A DNA stretch of 64,000 bases from Microglena sp. YARC (GCA_022414725.1 CM039467.1:12530948-12594947); one strand, 5' to 3'; shown: positions 41,228 through 51,923, counted from the first letter of the stretch. Notes: generated by a model not told the origin, from the sequence alone. Translations and numbers: made by a program.

Positions 41228-44200
41228 ATGGCGACTGGGATACCCTTGGCGACATTAACGATTGCTCCGTCTGCAGGATACCAGTTCACTAACTCGGCGG
41301 TTGGGGATTTGCTGATCCACGGTATCAACGGAGGCTCTTCGCAAAAGATTCTGGTAGGAACACAAAGCAATAATTATGCCGTAGTTTCATTCGAGCAAAC
41401 CGAGGTCACGGTTAGGGATGCCAAGCTGTCAATGATGAACAATGTAGGTGGAGTGCAGCTCTCCACAACAGGAGATGTCATGTACACAACACGGTCGTTC
41501 ATTCCAGCATCGACCTGCAACGTAACCTTCGGATCCGATGAATCTCGATGGGAAGCTATGTTCGTCAAGAACTTTACTATGAACGGCAAGGCCCAGCTGG
41601 GGTCCAATGTCTCCATGTCCAATGCTACAGGCGAGGCAAACCTCTGGTCTTCAGGAACCTACATAGGTGTCAACACACCCACCCCGACTCAAGCTCTCGA
41701 TGTGAACGGGTCCGTCATCGTGGCATCCAATGCCACAATAGGAGAGGCACTGGACGTAGGGCTGTCAGCCACCCTGCATGACACCCTATTCGTCACAGGA
41801 GCAACCAGTCTTTCCAATATACTAACTGTTGACGGTGCTACCGCCCTGAATGACTTTCTCGTTGTGACCGGCGCATCCACCCTTTCTAACACCCTAACCG
41901 TCTCCGGAAATACTCTGCTGGATGACTCCCTATGGGTGGCTGGATCATCCACCTTAAATAATCATCTTCTTGTCGAAGGAACGACCGTCCTGAATGACAC
42001 CCTCTTGGTCATGGGCGCGTCCACGTTTTCCAATGAGGTCTCGTTCGCAAACAGCTCTACTTTTCTCTGTAACGTGACGGTTCTCGGGCAGCTCAGCGTT
42101 GACACCGTCACTTACAACGTGAGTAACATCGTTGTCTTTGCATCCGAGGAGTTGCGGAGCAACTTGCTTGTGGAGGGTGTCTTGGACGTACGGAGCAATG
42201 TGTACATATACGGCACAGCCGTCCTGGGGGACGACTTCACCGTCCAGAGTAACGTGCTAGTGCAAGGCGTGACCACCCTGTCCAACGATCTGATTGTCAC
42301 CGGCAACACATTCTTCCTCGGAGAAGGTGGTTCTTCTCAATCCTTCGCCGGCTCAGTCACCATCAAGGACACTTTGACTGTCAACAGTAACGTGGAATTG
42401 TTAGAGGGTATCCAAGTGGGTGGTGTGGCGTCCTTCTCCAATGATGTTCACGTATCTAGCAACTTTGCGGTTCAAGGCTCTACGATTCTTGATGATACCC
42501 TCTTGGTGACAGGCGCATCAACCCTCTCCAACACCCTAACGGTTGATGGCGCTACTATTTTCGATGACTCTCTTTTAGTGGCAGGTGCATCCACACTGTC
42601 CAACTCTGTCGACGTGTACGGTCCTGCCAGACTTCAAGATAACCTTTTGGTGTTCGGAACATCTACTCTCTCCAACACTCTAACGGTCGGCGGGGCGACT
42701 TTTCTGGACGATACCCTCTTGGTCACGGGTGCATCCACCCTCTCCAACACATTGATCGTTTCCGGATCTGCAACTGTTGACAACACCCTGTTCGTGACCG
42801 GCGCATCCACCCTCTCCAACACATTGGTCGTTTCCGGATCCGCAACTGTTGACAACACCCTATTCGTGACAGGCGCATCCACCCTCTCAAACACCCTAAC
42901 CGTTGACGGCGCTACCGTCCTGGATGACACCCTCTTGGTGACCGGCGCATCCACCCTCTCCAATACATTGGTCGTTTCCGGATCCGCAACTGTTGACAAC
43001 ACCATGTTCGTGACAGGCGCATCCACCCTCTCAAACACCCTAACCGTTGACGGCGCTACCGTCCTGGATGACACCCTCTTGGTGACCGGTGCCTCAACGT
43101 TTTCCAACACCATGGCCGTGACAAGCTCCGCCAGCTTCCTGAGCAACGTGACCATCCTCGGTGACCTGAGCGTGGACTCGATCACTTACAACCTGAGCAA
43201 CATCGTCATCTACTCGTCCGAGGAGATTCGAAGCAACCTGCTGGTGGAGGGTATCCTGAATGTGAACAGCAACCTGTACGTAGAGGGAATCAGCACGCTG
43301 TCCAACGCACTTCACGTGTTCTCCTCAGCTACCCTCTACAACGGAGATTCCACAGTGACTCTGAGCAACGTGGGAGGATCCGCAACTCTGTCCGCCAGCT
43401 CTAACAACTTCGGTATCAACATGCTCCCGACCAGCAATGCTGAGTACACCCTCGACATTAACGGTGACATCAACTTCTCCGGACAGATCTTCCAGAATGG
43501 GGCCGTTTTCAGCGGCTGGAACTCCAACGAGTGGGGTAACTACATCAACTCGAACGCCGCATTCAGCGGGCCCTCTACGGCTACCGACGCGTTGCTCGTA
43601 TACCAGTCAACCAACAACCTCGCATTCTCATTGAGCAACACCTCGGGAAAAGTGTCCATGTACACCCCCAACAACTTCGTCGGCATGGGCACCTCGAATC
43701 CGGTGCACAAGCTGGACGTGGTGGGGGCTGTGCACGCAACGGATGGAGTGTATGTGAACAGCAATCAGTCCTATTTCACGGACCTGCGAGCCGACTGCGC
43801 TGCAGGTGTGGTTGGCGCTTCCATCATTCGCGGAAACATGTGGGTAGATTCTACTACCTACATGTCCGGCTACGGCATTGTAAATAGTGTGATCGTGACA
43901 GGAAGCTCCTCGGTTGTCAATAACCTCGCGGCCAACCAAGATCCCCCCTTTGTTGCTTGGCATGATCTCCCAATCGAGTGGAACCAGTTGATCAACTGCG
44001 CGGCAGGTGACCTTGTCGCCGACAATCTGTTCACCACCGTCACCTGCATGGTCGACGGCTCGTTATCCGTCATTGGACGTCTGACGGGAAATAGCGCAGT
44101 GCTGAAGTCCGTCGTGATCAGCGGAGGACATTCCAACTTCCACACGAACGAAGGATTGCTCGCTTCCAACACGACTGCCGTTCTTGCACATTCCCCATAG

Positions 44201-45141
44201 CTTCTTCAAACGCTGCTTTGGAATCCGTCGAAGTCCATGGCGACACTGCCCTGGACAGTTCCCTTGCCCTGCGTTCTAATGCGTTTGTCGGCGGCTCCTT
44301 GTTCTTGGGCTCCAACGTGAACTCTAGCGCTCCCTCCCTCCCCAACGCCATCGCCCCTGAGTTCTCGAACGTGCACTTGGACGTTCAGGGCGACGTCGTC
44401 ATCGAGGACGGTCTGTTTGTGCGTAGCACTGCGGCCTTTGACGGGCGTGTGGGTGTGGGCATTCACGAGCCCGGATACCCGGTGGACGTGCAGAGTAGCG
44501 TGGACGGCGTTTCCCTGAACTGTTCCGCTAAGGTGGTTGCCTCTGAATTCGTTGTCTTCTCAGACGCTCGTATCAAGACTGGCGTGGAGGCTTACGTCGC
44601 GGACGGCTTGATCGATCGTCTGTCGGTGAAGCGGTTCGAGTACGTTGACGCAGTGGAGCACCTTGGTTCCATGGTGGGGTTCATCGCTCAGGAGGTGGAG
44701 AGCGTGGCGCCTGATTGCGTGAGCACGTCCACGTCTTTCGTGACGGATATCTATAGCGCCCTTCCTATCGTTTCTCGCGACGAGACCCGGAGGGAGTACG
44801 TGGTCTCCCTGTCAGAAGTGTCCCCCCTCCTCTCCGCCGAGACGAACGCGCGCATTGCCGATAATGCAATGCTCAAGTGCCGTTCCTCTCGCGGCGCGAC
44901 CTTCTTCGTGCCGGTTGTTCGTCGTGAAGGTGACCTGATGACCGTTGGGCCGCCTTCTATCGCGGAGCCTGGTTGGGATGACGAACACGTCCTCTTGTTG
45001 GGAATGCGTGTGGATGACTTCAAGATGGTTCGCTCCGATCAGATTAACGCTATCGCGGTTGCTACATTGCAAAGCCAAAGCAAGAGGATCGGGGCCTTGG
45101 AGGCAGAGGTCCGCGCCCTGGTGGCGGCGGCGCGACGGTAG
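41228..45141 (+). CDS. Large repeat-built fibre with S74 chaperone end, copy 3
   Basis: ATG 41228. After a short head the protein is a stack of TGASTLSNTLTVDGATVLDD-like repeats with a 24-residue period, likely a trimeric beta fibre. Segments around 42060-42200 and 43120-43260 are duplicates (ASEELRSNLLVEG and SSEEIRSNLLVEG). The frame ends at TAG 44198-44200 after a C4 run, and the next frame continues without a gap in protein logic to 45141. The S74 domain is there: FVVFSDARIKTGVEAYV, MVGFIAQEVESVAPD and closing helix QSQSKRIGALEAEVRAL. Total about 1,300 residues. Presumed host-attachment fibre. Confidence 0.85.
42480..43115 (+). repeat. Nearly identical 72-base tandem repeats in the fibre gene
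   Basis: Units of 72 bases, each with GGCGCATCCACCCTCTC and either GTTGACGGCGCTACCGTCC or GTTTCCGGATCCGCAACTG. Neighbouring units are close to identical, which favours unequal recombination and length variation. Confidence 0.85.
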
Positions 45142-45213
45142 ACAACTAATTCTCATCATCATTTTCCTCAAGATTATTTGAGAACAACTGTATATGTGTT
45201 TTGTGCAGCAGGT

Positions 45214-46071
45214 ATGAAAAATTTCCATCGAGTCATGTGGGTATACGTTTGTTGCGGGTATACGTTTGCGATCATAATTCTTGCATTGGTCGTTGTTCGG
45301 AGGAACGACGTGACAGGATATGTTGATGAAGTTGAGACGTTCGAAGAAGAAGGTGGTGACAAGAAGAAGATTTACTTGTCCGTCGTCCACACTCAGCCTT
45401 CGCACCGTGTGTACATCGACAACATCGATGCGTCCATATCGACGGACGTCATGTCCGTCCTGGCCCCGTTGGATGCGTATGGTCTGACGGTTATCCGCGG
45501 CCCCAAGGGGGGACCCGATGCTCTTCGGAAATTCGAGCGGGAGCGTGGATACACGAACATGACTTCTAGCCATTTGATCGTTGCGGACGCTCTCTCGATA
45601 TCTTCTATGCCTGCAGGCGCACACCTCCTGGTCTTTACCTTGTTCGACTCGTACAGTATTCTCTTGCTGTTTGCGGGGCCCTCGATGTCTTCCGCTTTGT
45701 CCGCATCAACCCTCCGTGGAATCGCGGCTGAGAAGGGGTCGTCATCGCTCGTTGTGCAGTGCGTGGGCCAGGTTTCCGTGGGGGCGATGGCTATTCTCGA
45801 GAAGTTGATGCAGCGCCAAATCAACACGAAACCCGCCATACCCGCCATGACACTAGTTACCTCCCCTCGAACTATAGATGCTTCATATAAGCCGTCCAAC
45901 AGGTCGTACGACGTGCTGGCCGTATGGGGGCCCCCTGAATTCATTAGTGCGACGATCAAAGCAATGGGTAGCAGCACTAGCGCAGGTGTCAGGTGCTTGG
46001 AGTACACGGACGTTGGTGGTGACATGGCTGATCTGATGGCGGTTTCGCCGGCAGTGCTCCCATCCGAGTGA
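45214..46071 (+). CDS. Membrane-anchored conserved giant-virus protein
   Basis: ATG 45214. The N-terminal anchor YTFAIIILALVVV is followed by a roughly 250-residue globular domain containing KKIYLSVVHTQPSHRVYIDN and LTVIRGPKGGPDALRKF. It resembles conserved membrane-anchored proteins in related viruses; no function is known to me. Its TGA overlaps the next ATG at 46071, so the two genes are probably co-transcribed. Confidence 0.5.
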   Translation: MKNFHRVMWVYVCCGYTFAIIILALVVVRRNDVTGYVDEVETFEEEGGDKKKIYLSVVHTQPSHRVYIDNIDASISTDVMSVLAPLDAYGLTVIRGPKGGPDALRKFERERGYTNMTSSHLIVADALSISSMPAGAHLLVFTLFDSYSILLLFAGPSMSSALSASTLRGIAAEKGSSSLVVQCVGQVSVGAMAILEKLMQRQINTKPAIPAMTLVTSPRTIDASYKPSNRSYDVLAVWGPPEFISATIKAMGSSTSAGVRCLEYTDVGGDMADLMAVSPAVLPSE

Positions 46072-47330
46072 TGGCGGTCTTCAAGACCTACACATCCGTT
46101 CTCATACCACCACCCAGCATCACTGATACATCAAAAACAGGGACAAGGACATCTGGTTCTGGAGATGACGACTACCATGCGTTGTCGGCTCCTATCATTC
46201 AGTCTGCGTTCCGGTCTCTGGTAGACAGCGAGGATGGCGCCGACCACGTGGGCATGACGAACTTTACTCTTTGGCAAGAGTCTTTCAAGATATCCCCAGT
46301 TGTGAAGGATGCGCTTGCTAAGGCGAACGAGAAGCTGGGTATGTCGCCCATGTATCAAGACCAAGAAAAAACGACAGAGACATTCGATGTGGGAAGGAGG
46401 ATTCCCCCCGCTAAGAATCCTGTCACCACGAATTCTCCTTTACAGATTGTGCCGCCTTTTAATGTTGACATGCGTCTGGTGCGTACGGAGTTCTTGTTTC
46501 ACCGTGGGCCCCATGTGGAGCGTCACCGTACGTACCTCGCGTCGGTGGCGGATGTCGACAGTGATATTGTTGTCCGTCCAGGTGACGTCGTTGTCCTCAA
46601 GCACCAGGTTGACAATAGGAGGAATGGGTCTTACTTTGTTTTGGATGTGACCTCCTCCTCCTCTTCCACCTGGTTGTTAACAACTCACTGGGTCTTGCGT
46701 GAGGAGAATCTTGATCCGGATCCCGATTTAGTAGTTTCGAATTCGAACCGGGTTTCTGTGGTAAACGTGGACCTGCGTGCGCGGCGCGCCGTGGTTCGAG
46801 TGGAGGAAGAAAAGAGGAGTATAATGAGTGTTTGGTGGTGGCGCGGCGCCCCTTGTATCATTCGTTTGCGTTCTCCACCTGCACAACAATCGTTTCTGGT
46901 GGGCCGCGTCGCTTCGTTCGACAAGAATGGATCCCTCCTTGTTGTAGATATTGTCTCGGCTCAACCGACGGACCGTGTGTCTGACGAGGATGCGGTTGCG
47001 GAGGACAATATGTTCGGGTCGGGCTTCGTTTGCTCATCATCCGCAACCGCAACCGCGTCAATCCAGTCTTCTGGTGTCTTCAATACGCGGGCAGCATGTA
47101 CATATTCGGGGGGCGTGTGGGACCGACCGTGTTCCGAGGACGAGGATTGTCCCTTCTTTCGGTTGGGCAAGGGTGGCCGCGTGCTTGGGGGGTGCCACAT
47201 GCCGGAGGGAGGGACGTGCAAGATGCCGTTAGGCCCTAGTCGCGTGGGGTTCCGAAAATACAAAGGGAAGCCTGTTGACAACCCCCCATTGTTTGCCTTC
47301 GAAAACGTGGTGGCTCCTGCGAACATATAG
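46071..47330 (+). CDS. Conserved Cys-containing virion protein
   Basis: ATG 46071, overlapping the upstream stop by one base. The C-terminal block GVWDRPCSEDEDCPFFRL, GGCHMPEGGTCKMPLG and SRVGFRKYKGKP is highly characteristic of a protein conserved in mimivirus relatives and algal viruses, presumed to be in the particle. The six regularly spaced Cys could form disulfides. The N-terminal half contains FNVDMRLVRTEFLFHRGPH. Confidence 0.7.
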   Translation: MAVFKTYTSVLIPPPSITDTSKTGTRTSGSGDDDYHALSAPIIQSAFRSLVDSEDGADHVGMTNFTLWQESFKISPVVKDALAKANEKLGMSPMYQDQEKTTETFDVGRRIPPAKNPVTTNSPLQIVPPFNVDMRLVRTEFLFHRGPHVERHRTYLASVADVDSDIVVRPGDVVVLKHQVDNRRNGSYFVLDVTSSSSSTWLLTTHWVLREENLDPDPDLVVSNSNRVSVVNVDLRARRAVVRVEEEKRSIMSVWWWRGAPCIIRLRSPPAQQSFLVGRVASFDKNGSLLVVDIVSAQPTDRVSDEDAVAEDNMFGSGFVCSSSATATASIQSSGVFNTRAACTYSGGVWDRPCSEDEDCPFFRLGKGGRVLGGCHMPEGGTCKMPLGPSRVGFRKYKGKPVDNPPLFAFENVVAPANI

Positions 47331-47380
47331 CGAAGCGTAGCGCATAGCATGTTGCGTTTCGTGTTCCATTGAATTTAATA

Positions 47381-47487
47381 ATGGAGACGTCAAAGGATAT
47401 TCTCCAAATCGCTGTAGATCTTATTCGCCGTAGCCAGACCTACATACTAACTACTAATAAGGAAGAGCTCGACAGCATGACTAGGAT

Positions 47488-47526
<39 letters not shown>

Positions 47527-47636
47527 CACAAACAACACAGAGTCCGACACAGAATCCGGATTCGTGCACGTTGAATTGTCGGACGTAAAAGTAGGTGGTG
47601 TATCTGAAGGAAGTACTGGTATTAGTAGTAGTAGTG

Positions 47637-47675
<39 letters not shown>

Positions 47676-47779
47676 ATAATTCTGACGTACTAGCCTGCAA
47701 TACTACTACCACTAATAATTCTGTGATGCTAGTAGTGACCGACTCAAGTCCGCGACTGAGATTTTCATGCAGCGATTGA
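47381..47779 (+). CDS. Small Ser-rich low-complexity protein
   Basis: ATG 47381. A helical start (SKDILQIAVDLIRRSQTYIL) is followed by two Ser runs encoded by (ATC)n and (AGT)n tracts. It is possibly real because the first 30 residues look folded. Function unknown. Confidence 0.4.
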
Positions 47780-47845
47780 ATGACACATACATTGCCCCTC
47801 TGGGTATCAAGCCAAAAAAGAAGAAAACGCAGAGTATACACGTGT

Positions 47846-47870
47846 AAGGTTGCAACAGTTGCCGAGTTTG
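47846..47870. repeat. 25-base inverted copy of 17952-17976
   Basis: AAGGTTGCAACAGTTGCCGA followed by GTTTG is identical in reverse complement to the block ahead of the copied fragment at 17994. It lies 30 bases before the Fanzor/IS630 element. Confidence 0.7.
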
Positions 47871-47900
47871 CCAACCAACCAAGATAAATTATTATACAGC

Positions 47901-47983
47901 CGGAGACACAAATTGTGGGACACCTTACCGGTGACCCTTGAACAGCTAAAGGCGATTTCATTTTGTGCTCTTCATCCCGTATT
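47901..47983 (-). ncRNA. Fanzor 3' flank, second copy (candidate omega-RNA relic)
   Basis: Matches 62113-62209 base for base except for a 14-base deletion (CCAATGGGTAGGTC missing). It lies directly downstream of the truncated Fanzor end and includes the element's terminal repeat. In known Fanzor/TnpB systems the guide RNA comes from this position. Expression is not shown by sequence. Confidence 0.4.
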
Positions 47984-48400
47984 TCAGCAGTTAAGCTGGC
48001 CCAAAGGATAACAATGTAAGCTGCTGACAGACCCATGTGGGTCGGTCGGTTGAGCACTCACACTTGCCTCTCTGGAAACTGGGGTTTCAGGGGGAGTCGA
48101 GGGCACACAGAATGCCACCGGCCGCTCTCTCCCGTCCATCCACGTTGTCAGAAGCAGAAGAAGGTTCTTGGCAGCGTTCACGTCTCGGTTCCAGGTTGCA
48201 CCACAGCGCACATTGGATGATGCGCTTTTGACACTGTCTCTACAGTGCAGTACTTTGTGGACCTTGACGTTCTTCACCACCGTCTTCTGCTTCTCAAACG
48301 TTATAGTCCCGTCGATAGGGGACTCTCTGTAATCTCCGCGCCAAACGACACTGTCTGCTTTCATGTTGACGAGCCTCTGGAAGCAGCCGAGACATGTATA
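47984..48400 (-). pseudogene. Fanzor nuclease, C-terminal fragment
   Basis: Nearly identical to the C-terminal third of the Fanzor at 62210: CFQRLVNMKADSVVWRGDY, the zinc-finger Cys of VLHCRDS and VRCGATW, and the RuvC-III block NRDVNAAKNLL. Homology ends at about 48400, within the first zinc-finger Cys pair. Upstream sequence belongs to the divergent transposase. No RuvC-I, so inactive. Confidence 0.8.
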
Positions 48401-48421
48401 CCCTAATACGCGCACGTTATC

Positions 48422-49429
48422 ATGATTGATGCAGAGGTAAGACATCGCGCGGTTGTTCACTACAAATACTATAATCGTAGCTTGAGGAAAGTTAGTCTGT
48501 TGTACAAAGTATCAAAATCGTCACTTCAACGTTGGGTCACCAAAGCCAATATAAAACATCATCGGAAGAAACGGGCGAGCGTCATTACCGAAGATATCAA
48601 GGTTGCTATAAACAAACTGATCGACTCCAATCCCTTCTTGACAATGTCTCAGCTTGCAGAGGGTGTGACGTCTCTGTCCTCTGTCAAGATGTCTCCAAAA
48701 ACGTTTGGACGCTACACACGCAGACTTGGCTACACCCGCAAGCGCGCATACAAAACAGTTCGACACAAGAATGACCACAAATCTTCTGTCGAAAGTTTTC
48801 GTAAAGAGTATCTGGCCGTTCCGACATCGGATTTGATAAGCATTGATGAGGCGGGTTTGTACATCGGTGACACTTGTCGTAGAGGGTACTGTCAACGCGG
48901 CAAACGTTTAAATATCCAAATTTCTCGGACAATGCGAATGTCCAAATTGACGCTGATCGCTGCCGTTTCTGTCAAAGGTATCGTTCATTACAAAATCCTT
49001 TATCACAATTGCAAGAAAGTCGACTTTGTACAGTTTGTATCAGAGTTACATGTATAGCAGGGTACTGTCGCTGTCCTTGACAATATCCAGTTCCATCATT
49101 CAAAGGAGACAATCTCTGCGTTCGATTCTGTAGGAATACGCCCGCTCTTTGTACCTCCTTACAGTCCAGAGTTTAACGCTATTGAGAATGTGTTCAGTTT
49201 GCTCAAGCAAAAATATCGCTGCGCGTGCCCAATAATTCCAGATGTAGCAGAATTATTTGATTACAGGAACGCTTTGAAAATGATTATTGATGCACACGAT
49301 GTAAGCCAACACGTTGATTTGTCAGGCTACTTTGATCATGTAACTTCTGTGTCTTTACATGCCTTGAATGTTTTGTGTCAATCTCCTGAAGACAGTATCT
49401 GTATTGACAAGATCGGTTACAAAACTTGA
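48422..49429 (+). pseudogene. IS630/Tc1-mariner transposase, full length with one in-frame TAG
   Basis: ATG 48422. Helix-turn-helix VSLLYKVSKSSLQRWV; catalytic Asp in LISIDEAGLYIGD; then TAG 49055-49057. The same frame continues with TVAVLDNIQFHHSKE (second Asp) and VPPYSPEFNAIENVFSLLK (final Glu). The DDE triad is complete apart from the stop. The gene is divergent from the Fanzor fragment, and both lie between inverted ends at 47901 and 49453-49477. Confidence 0.85.
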
Positions 49430-49452
49430 ATTGGTCAAATCCCCAAAATACA

Positions 49453-49477
49453 AGGTGTCCCACTATCAAATGTCCCT
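49453..49477 (-). repeat. Right inverted-repeat end of the Fanzor/IS630 composite
   Basis: On the minus strand AGGGACATTTGATAGTGGGA then CACCTT. Compare the left end GAGACACAAATTGTGGGACA followed by CCTT at 47903. An imperfect extra copy (CACTATGAAATGTCC) follows at 49498. Confidence 0.55.
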
Positions 49478-49580
49478 AGCTGTATGGACAAGATGACTCA
49501 CTATGAAATGTCCATTGCTGTGCATGTTCCTCCGTCATCAAGAAGAAGTGTGAATATATCCGCCTACTGCTTGATGGACT

Positions 49581-50018
49581 TTACCAAGAAGCGATCTTGT
49601 CGGGGCATCGGCCACATTTTGCGTACCCCACGTTGGAAATCCATGGTTTATGTTTGTTCCAAATGACCAAACACTGGGATGATGCAAGGATTCCTGTAAG
49701 ACCATCGTACAAAGCCACAAAGTAGTCTTTATTCTGCCCACGAATCAGCTTGGCGACGAATTCTTCAACACCATCGTCTGCTTGCACGAACACAACGTCA
49801 GTGCCGTTGCGTCTGGACCACCACGGATCGAGACGATACAAACCGTTCCACTGGGGAACTTCAAGGAACATTTGGATTTGGCTCTCGGTGAATGTGCCTA
49901 CATCAATTACCACCTTGGATCCCCGTGAAATATTTTGTGCCTCGTTCAAAACCCATGAACGTGCCAGCATCATTGCAGCGAACTCGATGTTTTGTTGTTC
50001 ATCATCAGGAAGCACCAT
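49581..50018 (-). CDS. Unknown protein of 145 residues, 3' end possibly disturbed by the element
   Basis: ATG 50018. It contains SRGSKVVIDVGTFTESQIQM, EVPQWNGLYRLDPWWSRRNG and VVFVQADDGVEEFVAKLIRG. The folded-looking core is unfamiliar. The last 20 residues differ in character and approach the transposon edge. Confidence 0.45.
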   Translation of the reverse strand: MVLPDDEQQNIEFAAMMLARSWVLNEAQNISRGSKVVIDVGTFTESQIQMFLEVPQWNGLYRLDPWWSRRNGTDVVFVQADDGVEEFVAKLIRGQNKDYFVALYDGLTGILASSQCLVIWNKHKPWISNVGYAKCGRCPDKIASW

Positions 50019-50166
50019 GTTTTACATACAGTACGTAAATGTTCGGATTTTTTTGTTTACGATATCGCCGAAATGCAAGTCCGCATCCTTATATTTCAAG
50101 CTGCAAATTCGAATTCGAATTCGAAATCGAAATTGTTGCGTCACAGAAAAAAACATATCAAAAAAC

Positions 50167-50736
50167 ATGGCAAATAATGGGACGCTTCGCCTAAATTTTC
50201 ACCGTGTTCGTTATCGTGATCATCATTGTGGGGTACCTCCGAGGGTTCTACAGCGAGGTCGTGTTTGTGAGCTCGGACGTCGACGGTCGCGAGTATCTCA
50301 TGCGTCGTCTGCCGGACCGCCAGAACGCCGCGAACCTCATGGCGCGCATCAACGCGAAACTGAACAAGTTGGTGCAGCATCTCGTGGCCAAGTACTCGAA
50401 CGATCCGGTCGTGCGCCAGCTGTACGACAACTACAACCCGGATGCTCTCTCGGAGGGTGGGGCGGAATTGGGGTACACGTCGTACGCCGTGAACAAGGGT
50501 GAGAAGATCGTGTTGTGTCTGCGTCAGCGTGACCACGCGCTGTTGGAGGAGAACATCGTCATATCCACGAGTTGGGTCACCTAGCGACGGACGAGGTGGG
50601 ACACACCCCCAAGTTCTGGTCGAACTTCAAGTGGATGCTGGGCGAGGCGATGTCGATCGGACTCTACACCATGGTCGACTTTGACAGCGAGCCACAAAAG
50701 TACTGCGGAATCAACATCACCTCGTCCATCGTTTGA
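50167..50736 (+). CDS. HExxH zinc-metalloprotease-like membrane protein, two frame breaks
   Basis: ATG 50167, then a membrane anchor (VFVIVIIIVGYLRGFY) after an indel in a T-run near 50200. The core DGREYLMRRLPDRQNAANLM and GYTSYAVNKGEKIVLCLRQR belongs to a conserved giant-virus family. The longest frame stops at 50583. The overlapping frame from about 50555 reads HIHELGHLATDE, the zinc-binding HExxH, and then HTPKFWSNFKWML and YCGINI to TGA 50736. The order matches the family. A peptidase role is predicted from the motif only. Confidence 0.65.
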
Positions 50737-50781
50737 TGCCATACAGGTTTGTTCTTGTGTACAAAAAATATACAACTAAAA

Positions 50782-51261
50782 ATGAGTCAGCCCGAGTACG
50801 CGAACGCAACGTACACCATCCTGTGTATCGCCTTCATCATCGCGTGGATTTCCACGTACGTACTCATCATCACCACCAAGACTACGACGTACTACAACAC
50901 CAATACGGACACCAGTTCCGAGGCGGGGGCGAGGGGAATAAACTTATTACTCTACTCGATGCTGGAACCTATGATGCTGCTAGCGATCGGAGCGACCGTT
51001 CTGGTAGTGCTGCACACAGTCATCTTCCCTACGATCATAGGAAACGACAACGCGGCCGTGCTTTTATGCGGTCTAAATCTTATGTACCCGCAGTTCAAAT
51101 TAGGGCTGTCTCACTTCCTTAGAAAGATCTTTAATGCATTCTTCATCGTGGCGATCTGGTGCGCGCCAATACTAATATGCACGGTCCCCAATGAAAAGTT
51201 CGTCATCCTCCTCATCTGGAGCACCCTCTTCATTGCCATTGCGTCTTTCGCGAGTAGCTGA
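50782..51261 (+). CDS. Four-helix membrane protein, unknown
   Basis: ATG 50782. Hydrophobic segments: ILCIAFIIAWISTYVLIITT, MMLLAIGATVLVVLHTVIF, a weaker one near residue 100, and FFIVAIWCAPILIC/FVILLIWSTLFIAIASF. It overlaps the 3' end of the convergent virion gene by 32 bases. Confidence 0.55.
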   Translation: MSQPEYANATYTILCIAFIIAWISTYVLIITTKTTTYYNTNTDTSSEAGARGINLLLYSMLEPMMLLAIGATVLVVLHTVIFPTIIGNDNAAVLLCGLNLMYPQFKLGLSHFLRKIFNAFFIVAIWCAPILICTVPNEKFVILLIWSTLFIAIASFASS

Positions 51262-51866
51262 TGGACCGATCGTTGAAGAGCCAGTTAGCAAAGGCGCCCT
51301 GGTCATTGGGGGCGGCGACCGTGTAAAACTGGCGAAAACCGGAGTTGCGTTTAAACACATCGTGCGGCTCCTGCCATTTGTCGCCGTGGAAGAGCTTGTC
51401 GACCCGCTTGCGGAACGATGGACGCGTGATGTCGCACGGGGGGCGAGCAGTCCCCCCCCCCCCCGACCAGCACCGCACCCATATCGCCGATGGCGGGGAT
51501 CATGAACAGGTTCTCTTTCGTGGGCTCCCGACACAGCCTCGATGTCTCCGGGTCACGCTCCAGCCCCTCGTTGCGCATCATCTCGATCGCGTTCGTTCGC
51601 TGTCACGCGTCAAAGCGATGGACCGTGGCGGTCAGGGCGCCCACCAGAACCGGAATGAGAAGGGCCTTGGGGGAGGCGCAGAAAATGCTCACTGCGATGC
51701 CGTAGTATATGGAGAACCGGAACAAAGCGTTCAGCTGCTCGATGAGGAGCATCCCAGGCAGGGGTACGAAACTGTAAAGCGCTTCCGCGGTGCCCATGAA
51801 TCCGCGTATGTCCTCGTACCATATGGTGGTGCTTGTGCTCGGTGGTGCTTCAGTAGTATGGCGCAT
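51230..51866 (-). CDS. Conserved virion membrane protein, one stop and one frame break
   Basis: Read from 51866. The anchor region is LNALFRFSIYYGIAVSIFCA. TGA 51603-51605 interrupts, and the same frame continues with LCREPTKENLFMIPAIGD. A run of 13 C (51452-51464; G on the coding strand) then shifts to the frame holding CDITRPSFRKRVDKLFHGD, FKRNSGFRQFYTV and PNDQGAFANWLF. This Arg-Gln-Phe-Tyr-Thr plus Asn-Asp-Gln block is a hallmark of a conserved giant-virus structural protein. Confidence 0.7.
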
Positions 51867-51923
51867 TGCCTTACAAGAGGATGGATGGCTTACTGTACCT
51901 ACATGTACATGTACCTAACAAAA

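Noticed and set aside
42480..43115. CRISPR-like array
   Set aside because: The repeats are contiguous coding units of 72 bases without spacers, in frame within a fibre gene.
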